This document shows, in pieces, positions 1-5,564 of a DNA stretch of 5,564 nt (positions within the stretch are counted from its first letter, which is position 1; each line of letters begins with the position of its first letter). The stretch comes from an uncultured Verrucomicrobiota bacterium. Lineage in GTDB: Bacteria; Verrucomicrobiota; Verrucomicrobiia; Limisphaerales; UBA9464. The notes below the pieces were generated by a model, which saw only the letters and a program-made list of their open reading frames with translations, made no database searches and was not told the DNA's origin. The stretch lies in the NCBI GenBank assembly GCA_903930165.1, contig CAIYXO010000683.1:1-5564 (forward strand). The letters run 5' to 3'. The translations under genes were made by a program, and so were the position numbers.

Positions 1-2965
1 CCTCGAGGATGGCCTCGTCGCGGGGCATGCCGCGGGCACGGAGGACGTTGGTGTAGTCCACCTGCATGATGCCGTTCTTCTTCACGATGCCGACCAGCAT
101 GAAGAGGCCGAAGATCGCGTAGATGTTGAGCGGTTCGTCGAGGATCACCATCCAGGCGAGCGCGAACGGCAGGGCCAAGGGGACCGCGAGCAGGATCGAG
201 ATCGGATAGACGAAGTGTTCGAACTGGGCGGCGAGCACCATGTACATGAACACCACGGCGATCAGGAACGAGATGCCGAAGTTGTGAAGGGTCTCCTGCA
301 GCTGCTTCGCCCGGCCGACCATCGCCACGGAGTAGTCCGCGGGAAGGTTGAGCCCCGCGGCCGCCTTCAACGCCGCGTCCACGGCCTCGCCCAGCGAGTA
401 GGTCCCGAGGTTGGCCACGAGCGTCACGCGACGCTGGCGCTGGAAACGGTCGATCTGGTTGGGGCCGCGCGCCTCCTCGAAGCGGACGAAATTCCCCAGG
501 GGCACCATCTCCGGACGGCCCTGCGCCGACGCCGGCCGTGTGCGGACGTAGATGTTCTGGAGCGCCTCGGCCGTGGACCGGTCGGCGGTGTCCGCACGGA
601 GCCAGACGTCGTACTGCTCGTCGTTCTCCTTGAACGTCCCGACGATCTCGCCGCCGACCAGCGTCCGCAGGGCGATCGAGATCTCGCCGACCCGCAGGCC
701 GAACTGGCTGGCCTTCTCGCGGTCGATGTGGACCTGCACCTCGGGCTTGCGGTTGGAAAGCGTGGTGTCGACGTCGGCCAGCCCGGGGTCGCGGCGAAGG
801 ACCTCGACCAACTGCCCCGCATAGTCCGTCAACCGGTTCAGGTCGGGACCCACGATGTTGAAGGAAAGCTCCGCGTTTCGTCCGCCCCCGCCGCCGAGCG
901 GGGAGATCGTCGAGACCGAGGAACGCAGATCCGGGTACGCCGCAAGGGCCTTCCGGGCCATCCCCATCGCCACCGACTGGTCCCACGTGCGCGACTTCCC
1001 GGTCCATTGTTCCCAATGTCCGCCGAGCTGCGGCAGACGGCAGTAGATCCCGGCCTGGGTGACGTCCCCTTCCCCCTTCCCCAGGCGTCCGCTGGTCGTC
1101 CCGATCGTCACGAGCGTGTCGGTGATGACCGGCTTCCCATCGATCCGGAGGGACTTGAGCGCCGACTCGATCTCCGCCGTCAGCGCCGCGGTCCTGGTCA
1201 TGGAGGCTCCCTCCGGCAGGGTGATCGAGATCTCGAACTCGCTGGAGTCGTCCTGCGGCATGAAGGTGAACCGGCTCATCTTGAACATGGGCCACACGGC
1301 CGCGACGCAGAGGGCGCTGGCAAGCATCACCACCCACCGGTGGCGGAGGCTCCACTGCAGGACACCCATGTAGAGATCCCCGATCCGGCGCATCAGCGGG
1401 ACGCCCTGGGCCTTCTTCATCCGGGCCTTCTCGTCGGTCGTGTGTTTCAGGAACCGTGCGGCCAACATCGGGGTCAGCGTGAAGCTGACGAACAGCGAGA
1501 CCAGGATCGCGAAGGCGACGGTGACGCCGAAGCTGCTGAAGAACATCCCGGTGCGCCCCTTCATGAAGGCCAGCGGGAGGAAGATGACCACCAGCGACAG
1601 CGTGGTGGCGAGGACGGCGAGCCCGATCTCCCGTGTGCCCACCAGCGCCGCCTCCATCGCGCCCAGGCCCCGCTCCTCCATGGTCCGGTGGATGTTCTCG
1701 AGCACCACGATGGCGTCGTCGATCACCACGCCCACGGCGAAGGTCAACGCGAGCATCGTCGAGTTGTTGATCGTGTAGTCCATCGCCTTCATCAGGGCGA
1801 AGGTGGCGATGATCGAGGCCGGTATGGCCACGCTTGCGATCAGGGTGCCGCGCCAGTCGTGGAGGAAGAGGTGGACGGTCCCGGCCACCAGGATCATGCC
1901 GAGGACCAGGTGGAACGAGATCTCGTTGAGGTTGCGCCGGATGAAGATCGACTGGTCGCGGATGACGGTCAGCTGGAAGTCGTCGGGAAGCACCGGACGG
2001 AGCGACTCCATCCGGGCCTTGACCGCGTCGATGAGCTTCACCGCGTTGGACCCGCTCTGCTTCCGGACCACCAGGGTGACGCTGTTCGTCCCGTTCAGGC
2101 GCGCGAGGGAACGGGGTTCCTCGACGTCGTCGGAGACCGTCGCCACCTGCGACAGGTACACCGGCTGTCCGCCGGGATCGGCCACGATCAGCCGGGAGAA
2201 CTCCTCGACGCTGCCCATGCGCCCGAGGGTGCGCAGGACCAGCTCACGGCCCGCCTGCTGCACGCGCCCGCCGGGGGTCTCGACGTTCTGCTCGCCGAGG
2301 GCGCGCCGGATGTCGCCGACGTCGAGGCCGAACTGGCGGAGGCGGTCCGTATCCACCGCCACCTGTACCGCGCGGACCCTGGAACCGACGAGGGTGATCG
2401 CGCCGACGTCCGGAACGGTCTCCAGGTTCTGCTTGAGCTGGCGGTCCACCAGGAAGGTCAGTTCCTTCAGCTCACGTGGTGCGCTGACCGCCACGGTGAG
2501 GACCGGGGCGGCGTCGGCCTCGAACTTGTCGATGATCGGCGTCTCCACCGCCGACGGAAGGCGGGCCCGGACCGAGTTGACCTTGTCCCGGACGTCCTGG
2601 GCGGCCTGGTCGCGGTTGCGTTCGAGGTAGAACTGGGCGGTGATCGTGGACACCCCTTCACGGCTGGAGGAACTCAGCTCCTCGATGCCCTCCACCGTGT
2701 TGATGATCTCCTCGAGCGGCTTGGTGACCGAAGTCTCGACCTCCTCGGGCGAGGCGCCCCGGAGCGTGGTGGTGACCGTGATGATCGGGAGCTCGACGTT
2801 CGGGACCTGTTCCACGCCGAGGCGGCCGTAGGCGAACCAACCGACCACCACCAGCAGCACGTTCATCATCGTCGCGAACACCGGACGACGGATGCAGACG
2901 TCGACGAGTCCCATGCCGCCGACGGCGGGACCCGGGGATGTCGGGTGGGAATCGTGGGCGCTCAT
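1..2965 (-). CDS. RND-family multidrug efflux permease (HAE-1 / AcrB-MdtB-like), 3' end outside window
   Basis: This is the inner-membrane, proton-driven pump subunit of a tripartite RND exporter, working as a trimer that takes substrates from the periplasm and outer leaflet. The frame is open for 988 codons from ATG at 2965 to the window edge. The first helix follows the family-typical IRRPVFATMMN (residues 25-35). TM4 carries the proton-relay Asp pair D416/D417 in GVVIDDAIVVLENIHR, equivalent to AcrB D407/D408. FMPQDD (568-573) follows TM7, VLAAQF ends near 915, and TM10 has GIVKKNGIM with K963 matching AcrB K940. The KKN form resembles MdtB/MdtC. The final 70-85 residues, including the TM11 Arg, lie beyond the left edge. 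The start overlaps the adaptor stop as ATGA. It adds about 19 residues before the RP motif compared with AcrB, and M18 (codon at 2914) would give the usual length. W651, W654, W661 and C642 cluster in the second periplasmic loop. Substrate cannot be read from sequence. HME-type metal pumps are unlikely given the Asp pair. Confidence 0.97.
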   Translation of the reverse strand, partial: MSAHDSHPTSPGPAVGGMGLVDVCIRRPVFATMMNVLLVVVGWFAYGRLGVEQVPNVELPIITVTTTLRGASPEEVETSVTKPLEEIINTVEGIEELSSSSREGVSTITAQFYLERNRDQAAQDVRDKVNSVRARLPSAVETPIIDKFEADAAPVLTVAVSAPRELKELTFLVDRQLKQNLETVPDVGAITLVGSRVRAVQVAVDTDRLRQFGLDVGDIRRALGEQNVETPGGRVQQAGRELVLRTLGRMGSVEEFSRLIVADPGGQPVYLSQVATVSDDVEEPRSLARLNGTNSVTLVVRKQSGSNAVKLIDAVKARMESLRPVLPDDFQLTVIRDQSIFIRRNLNEISFHLVLGMILVAGTVHLFLHDWRGTLIASVAIPASIIATFALMKAMDYTINNSTMLALTFAVGVVIDDAIVVLENIHRTMEERGLGAMEAALVGTREIGLAVLATTLSLVVIFLPLAFMKGRTGMFFSSFGVTVAFAILVSLFVSFTLTPMLAARFLKHTTDEKARMKKAQGVPLMRRIGDLYMGVLQWSLRHRWVVMLASALCVAAVWPMFKMSRFTFMPQDDSSEFEISITLPEGASMTRTAALTAEIESALKSLRIDGKPVITDTLVTIGTTSGRLGKGEGDVTQAGIYCRLPQLGGHWEQWTGKSRTWDQSVAMGMARKALAAYPDLRSSVSTISPLGGGGGRNAELSFNIVGPDLNRLTDYAGQLVEVLRRDPGLADVDTTLSNRKPEVQVHIDREKASQFGLRVGEISIALRTLVGGEIVGTFKENDEQYDVWLRADTADRSTAEALQNIYVRTRPASAQGRPEMVPLGNFVRFEEARGPNQIDRFQRQRRVTLVANLGTYSLGEAVDAALKAAAGLNLPADYSVAMVGRAKQLQETLHNFGISFLIAVVFMYMVLAAQFEHFVYPISILLAVPLALPFALAWMVILDEPLNIYAIFGLFMLVGIVKKNGIMQVDYTNVLRARGMPRDEAILE

Positions 2966-4038
2966 TCCTTGATCCGGACGGGGGAACCGTCGACGAGCTT
3001 GCCCTGGCCGGTGGTGACGACCTGGTCGCCTTGGCGCAGGCCCTCGAGGATCTCCTGTCGCTCCCCGACGGTCCGGCCGGGACGGACGATCCGGGACGCA
3101 GCGAGGCCGTTGGTGACGACGAACACCCGTGATACCCCGGCCCCGACCACGAGCGCGTCGAGGGGCACGGTGAGGGTCGGGACATCCTTTTCGAGGAGCA
3201 GTTCCCCCCGGGCGAAGGTGCCCGCCTTCAGCGTGCGGTCGGCGTTCGGCACGAGGGCACCGAAGTCGAACATCCGGGTGGACAGGTTGACCTGCGGGCT
3301 GACGAGGAAGACGCGCCCTTCGAACCGCCGCCCAGGGTAGGCGTCGACGGTGAAGACCACCGGAAGCTCCTTCACCACCTTGGGGGCGAAGCTTTCGGGA
3401 GCCTGCACGATGAACTTGAGCACGGCGTCGTTCACCAGCCGGAAGAGAGGCGCGCCGGACTTCACGAAGTCGCCGGCGCTGGCGATGCGTTCGGCGACGG
3501 CGCCGTCGAATGGGGCCCGGATCCGGCTCCGCTCGAGGTTCAGCCGGGCGACGACCTCGTTGGCCTCCGCGGCCTTGACCGCGGCCCGCGCCTCGTCGGC
3601 AGACGCGACCGCGCCGTCGAAGTCCGCGGGCGACGCGATGCCGGACTTGCGCAACTCCTGTTGGCGCTGCAGCTCGTGCCCGGCGGCGACGTCCGCCGCC
3701 CGGGCCTGCTGCACGCGCGCCGCCGCAAGGTTGGCCAGCGCCGCGTAGGTGTCGGTGTCCACGAGGGCGATCTCCTGCCCCGCCTTCACCCGGTCCCCGA
3801 ACTCGGCGAGAGTCTTCTCGACCCGGCCTTCGACCTCGGCGGCGACCGTGGCCGAGTCCCTCGCGAACAAGGTTCCCACGATCGGAAGCGTCCGGTCCAT
3901 GCGGACCTCCGTCGCCGTCGAAACGGTCACGGGGACCGGCGGAGGCGGCGCCGTGGAAGCGGACCGGGCCACGTCATCGCGCGAGCAGCCGGACGCGGCC
4001 AACGTCAGGATCAAAAGTGTCAGGAGGGGACGCTTCAT
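2962..4038 (-). CDS. RND efflux periplasmic adaptor (membrane-fusion protein), lipoprotein
   Basis: This 358-residue adaptor should bridge the RND permease encoded just downstream to an outer-membrane channel. The N-terminus (MKRPLLTLLILTLAASGC) is a lipoprotein signal with Cys18 as the probable lipidated residue. Ala rather than Leu at -3 makes the lipobox slightly atypical. A proline-rich linker (31-36) follows. The first half of a lipoyl domain spans about 62-95 (VAAEVEGRVEKTLAEFGDRV). An Ala/Gln/Glu-rich alpha-helical hairpin covers about 97-172, with its turn at KSGIASPADFD (131-141). The second lipoyl half starts at SRIRAPFDGAVAER (171-184), a hallmark of the family. The beta-barrel (about 207-285) and membrane-proximal domain (about 285-358) complete it. 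Length is normal. No in-frame start lies upstream before a stop at 4090-4092, so ATG 4038 is secure. No Shine-Dalgarno motif precedes it; a six-codon reading frame ends across the start codon. The stop overlaps the permease ATG by four bases, suggesting translational coupling. Confidence 0.96.
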   Translation of the reverse strand: MKRPLLTLLILTLAASGCSRDDVARSASTAPPPPVPVTVSTATEVRMDRTLPIVGTLFARDSATVAAEVEGRVEKTLAEFGDRVKAGQEIALVDTDTYAALANLAAARVQQARAADVAAGHELQRQQELRKSGIASPADFDGAVASADEARAAVKAAEANEVVARLNLERSRIRAPFDGAVAERIASAGDFVKSGAPLFRLVNDAVLKFIVQAPESFAPKVVKELPVVFTVDAYPGRRFEGRVFLVSPQVNLSTRMFDFGALVPNADRTLKAGTFARGELLLEKDVPTLTVPLDALVVGAGVSRVFVVTNGLAASRIVRPGRTVGERQEILEGLRQGDQVVTTGQGKLVDGSPVRIKE

Positions 4039-4131
4039 CGGCGAGGAGTCAGCATGAGGCGGAAACCGACGAAGGCGGGAGCCGAATCTTCAAGGCTTCC
4101 AACGCGGGGCCATCCGCCCAACGGAACATGG
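4039..4131 (-). other. Leader region of the efflux operon (93 bp, no clear promoter)
   Basis: This spacer lies between the small membrane protein and the adaptor gene. Read on the minus strand it has no convincing -35/-10 pair and no Shine-Dalgarno sequence before the adaptor ATG. It contains a mini-frame, ATG at 4055 to TGA at 4035 (MLTPRR), whose stop overlaps the adaptor start as ATGA. A short imperfect hairpin can be drawn around 4078-4101 (gggagcc / ggcttcc with a loop of about ten bases). No operator for a known regulator is recognisable. If the pump has its own promoter it should lie here or inside the upstream small gene; otherwise transcription comes from farther upstream. Confidence 0.25.
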
Positions 4132-4335
4132 CTAGGACCGGTCGGAATCGCCGGGTTTCCCTTCGCCTGAACCGGAAGCCCTCTTGCGCCTCGAGGCGTC
4201 GATGGCGGCGCCCACGAAGAACCCCAGGATCATGCCGAGGGCCAGCTTGTGGAGGAGGATTCCGACGAAGGTTCCGAGGAGGAAGCAGCCGAAGGTGGCG
4301 GCGCCTGGCCTTGGGCTTCTGGGATCGGTGCTCAT
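4132..4335 (-). CDS. Small hypothetical membrane protein with glycine-zipper helix
   Basis: This is an unrecognised 67-residue protein. A polar, proline-containing N-terminus (1-11) is followed by a hydrophobic stretch at about 12-45 that could form two short membrane helices, broken at H29-K30. The first has glycines at 16, 21 and 25. The second carries a GxxxGxxxG pattern (G34, G38, G42; GMILGFFVGAAID), typical of close helix packing or oligomerisation. A basic cluster (RRKR, 49-52) and a Gly/Ser/Asp-rich polar tail follow; the positive-inside rule places this end in the cytoplasm. The hydrophobic core with flanking polar tails, and a frame that ends cleanly in a spacer, argue for a real gene. 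No Shine-Dalgarno motif precedes ATG 4335. It lies 113 bp after the RelE-like gene and 93 bp before the adaptor gene, all in one direction. A role as membrane partner of either neighbour is only a guess. It could still be a chance open frame in GC-rich DNA. Confidence 0.6.
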   Translation of the reverse strand: MSTDPRSPRPGAATFGCFLLGTFVGILLHKLALGMILGFFVGAAIDASRRKRASGSGEGKPGDSDRS

Positions 4336-4448
4336 GGACTCGCTGGGGTTTCGGATTCCTCAACCCTGCCCCGGGGACGCCACTTTGGGAAGTTCGACCG
4401 ATGAAGCCCGGCAGGGGAACCGGGGACCGGCGGCACTGCCCGGACCGT

Positions 4449-4808
4449 TCAACGCGTCGACTTCGCGGCCTCGATGAGGTCCCAGAACTTCGGGTTGTCC
4501 TGGAGCTGTTCGTCCTCGCCGGTCGGAAGGCTCGATCGGTAGAGGAAATCCTTGAGCGTGTTGCGGCTGAGGATGCGGTGGACGACGACGCCGAGGGGGT
4601 GTCTCTCGAAATAGACCCGGTAGTCGCCGAGGCGATAGCGGGTGAGCGTTCGGCCGCCCCGGGCGAGATGCCCGAAGCTGCCTTCCTCGCGACGGAGCTC
4701 CTCCGGCAGGCCCCGGAACTGGCCGAGCACCTGCAACTGAAGGTCCTTGGGCAGCTTCGACAGCTCGGCCGCGCTGGTCGGATTGAAGATGATCTGGAAC
4801 GGCTGCAT
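4449..4808 (-). CDS. RelE/ParE-superfamily toxin-like protein, solitary, with C-terminal extension
   Basis: This 119-residue protein has the RelE/ParE fold pattern. An N-terminal strand (FQIIFNPTSAAEL, 4-16) is followed by a helix with the KLPKDLQLQVL signature (18-28). A second helix spans 30-41. The beta-sheet core holds L48, the RTLTRYRLGDYRVYFE motif (53-68) and VVVHRILSRNTLKDFLYR (74-91). Basic residues R57, R59, R64, H77, R78 and R82 are at places where RelE toxins bind or cut ribosome-bound mRNA, though assigning catalysis needs a structure. Classic RelE/ParE proteins end near position 90; here about 28 residues follow, acidic and aromatic (GEDEQL, NPKFWDLI). No antitoxin gene is visible upstream, where the divergent hydrolase begins after 120 bp, and the 67-residue protein downstream is membrane-like, not antitoxin-like. 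It may be a genuine solitary toxin, a toxin controlled in trans, or a domesticated RNA-binding protein. ATG 4808 begins right at the fold and has no Shine-Dalgarno motif. Confidence 0.85.
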   Translation of the reverse strand: MQPFQIIFNPTSAAELSKLPKDLQLQVLGQFRGLPEELRREEGSFGHLARGGRTLTRYRLGDYRVYFERHPLGVVVHRILSRNTLKDFLYRSSLPTGEDEQLQDNPKFWDLIEAAKSTR

Positions 4809-4928
4809 CGCGTCTGCAAACTGCCGCCAAGCCTAGGGCCTGTCGAGCCGGTGTTGGGACGCAGGACGAGGCCTACCGGCCCGTTTCCATTGGCCTTCGG
4901 ACATCGGGAACACGAGCCTCCGACGTCG
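4809..4928. promoter_or_regulatory. Divergent intergenic region between toxin-like and hydrolase genes
   Basis: These 120 bp separate two genes transcribed away from each other, so at least one promoter for each should lie here; this follows from gene layout only. I found no good sigma-70 -35/-10 pair with 16-18 bp spacing on either strand, no clear operator palindrome, and no AGGAGG-like ribosome binding site before either start. The motif ggcct occurs three times (near 4838, 4870 and 4892), which is unremarkable in GC-rich DNA. No small open frame here looks coding. Confidence 0.35.
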
Positions 4929-5564
4929 ATGAAGTCCACACGGTCCCGAATACGCAGGTGGCTGCTGGCGCCCTTCGCCGCCTATCTGGGACTCGCCGCT
5001 TTGGTCGCCGGATGCCAACGGAAGCTGATCTACCATCCTCCCCGGCTCACCGCGGAGCAGCTGCGCCCCTATCAGGAGCGTCATCGTCTGCAACCATGGA
5101 CCAACACCGCCGGACTCCGCATCGGCTGGCGTCGCCCGACCCGGACCGCGGAACCGAAGGCGGGCGCATGGCTGGTGCTCCACGGCAACGCCGGCTCCGC
5201 AGCGGGACGGGAATACATCTTCGACCCCATCCAGGAGGCGGTGGACGCCGAGGTCTTCGTCCTGGAGTACCCGGGCTACGCGGACCGTCCGGGGAAGCCG
5301 TCCCAGGAGAGCCTTGTCGCGGCCTCCTTGGAAGGCCTGGACCTGATCCCGGGGCGGGAGAAGGTGACCGTCGTCGGGGAATCGCTCGGAACCGGCGTCG
5401 CCTCCGCCCTGGCGGGCTCAAGGCCGGACCGGATCCGCGGGGTCCTGTTGCTCGTGCCGTTCCGCGAACTCGCCGAGGCGGCGGCCAGCCACTATCCATG
5501 GCTTCCCGTCCGACTCCTGCTGAGGGACCGGTTCCCGTCCTCGGAATGGCTGACCGGCTACAAC
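4929..5564 (+). CDS. Alpha/beta hydrolase (BEM46/ABHD13-like), predicted lipoprotein, 3' end outside window
   Basis: 212 codons are visible before the right edge. The N-terminus has a basic region (K2-R10), a hydrophobic segment and the lipobox LVAGC with Cys29, so the enzyme is probably a membrane-anchored lipoprotein facing the periplasm. QRKLIYHPPR (30-39) is a typical start for this family. The oxyanion motif WLVLHGNAG spans 81-89. EYPGYADRPGKPSQESL (113-129) matches the family's D-Y-x-G-Y-G-x-S-x-G-x-P-S region, with Ala, Arg and Pro replacing more usual residues. The nucleophile elbow GESLG is at 150-154, with catalytic S152 (codon 5382-5384). PF-x-x-L (177-181) and YPWLPVRLLLRDRF (189-202) are also characteristic. 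The catalytic Asp and His should follow beyond the window. Substrate is unknown; BEM46/ABHD13-like members are mostly uncharacterised serine hydrolases. ATG 4929 is chosen because it directly precedes the signal peptide; no Shine-Dalgarno motif is present. Nothing links it to the pump genes. Confidence 0.93.
   Translation, partial: MKSTRSRIRRWLLAPFAAYLGLAALVAGCQRKLIYHPPRLTAEQLRPYQERHRLQPWTNTAGLRIGWRRPTRTAEPKAGAWLVLHGNAGSAAGREYIFDPIQEAVDAEVFVLEYPGYADRPGKPSQESLVAASLEGLDLIPGREKVTVVGESLGTGVASALAGSRPDRIRGVLLLVPFRELAEAAASHYPWLPVRLLLRDRFPSSEWLTGYN

Noticed and set aside
215..3340. A 1041-codon open reading frame on the plus strand.
   Set aside because: It lies antisense to the permease and adaptor genes. 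Over the permease it is in exact codon register, so its stops could only arise from TTA, CTA or TCA codons, which are rare in GC-rich genes. Its translation is an Arg/His/Asp-rich low-complexity sequence with no recognisable domain, while the minus strand encodes unmistakable RND motifs.
3661..4170. A plus-strand frame of 169 codons antisense to the adaptor's N-terminal region.
   Set aside because: Its Arg/Gly/His-rich composition, lack of domains and full overlap with a well-supported gene mark it as a shadow.
4369..4376. The perfect 8-bp palindrome ccccgggg.
   Set aside because: It is a single short palindrome with no second copy or flanking symmetry; it is expected by chance at this base composition.
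4407..4443. An imperfect nested hairpin downstream of the toxin-like gene (cccggcag / ctgcccgg with an inner ccgg-gga-ccgg).
   Set aside because: The outer stem needs a bulge and no T-run follows on the minus strand, so it does not qualify as an intrinsic terminator. Such structures are frequent by chance in GC-rich spacers.
4049..4939. A 296-codon minus-strand frame covering the toxin-like gene, the small gene and the adaptor leader.
   Set aside because: It is in another frame over the RelE-like gene, is Arg/Ser/Pro-rich with no domain, and would read through two intergenic spacers. It is best explained as a shadow in GC-rich DNA.
1..5564. CRISPR arrays, tRNA or rRNA genes, insertion sequences, and att-like repeats.
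   Set aside because: No regularly spaced repeats, no cloverleaf-like sequence, no transposase motifs and no flanking direct or inverted repeats were found on reading the window.

Overview
The window comes from a GC-rich Gram-negative bacterium. The codons are strongly G/C-ending, and an inner-membrane RND pump with a periplasmic adaptor implies an outer membrane. No marker gene fixes the taxon. The GC-rich code, the lack of Shine-Dalgarno motifs at every start, and a solitary RelE-like protein with a C-terminal extension fit a Verrucomicrobiota/PVC-type lineage, but this is a low-confidence impression from family resemblance only.

Layout. From the right, four genes on the minus strand read leftwards: a RelE/ParE-superfamily toxin-like protein (4449-4808), a 67-residue membrane protein with glycine-spaced helices (4132-4335), a lipoprotein membrane-fusion (adaptor) protein (2962-4038), and an RND efflux permease of the HAE-1 type (from 2965, running off the left edge with at least 988 codons visible). 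Adaptor and permease overlap by four bases (ATGA) and clearly form one operon. Gaps of 93 and 113 bp separate the other minus-strand genes, so co-transcription is possible but unproven. Divergently, on the plus strand from 4929 to the right edge, lies a lipoprotein-signal alpha/beta hydrolase of the BEM46/ABHD13-like group, cut off before its catalytic Asp and His.

Function. Adaptor and permease should assemble with an outer-membrane TolC-type channel, not seen here and possibly encoded beyond the left edge, into a proton-driven tripartite exporter. The TM4 Asp pair and the TM10 Lys of the proton relay are present, so the visible part looks functional. No regulator gene is visible next to the pump. 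The toxin-like gene has no antitoxin on either side within the window. The hydrolase has no evident functional link to the rest.

Novelty. I see no convincing undescribed multi-gene system. The items most worth a second look are the solitary RelE-like protein with its C-terminal extension, the small glycine-zipper membrane protein beside it, and the general absence of Shine-Dalgarno signals with two ATGA-type start/stop overlaps. A 1041-codon open frame on the plus strand (215-3340) is an antisense shadow of the pump genes, not a gene.
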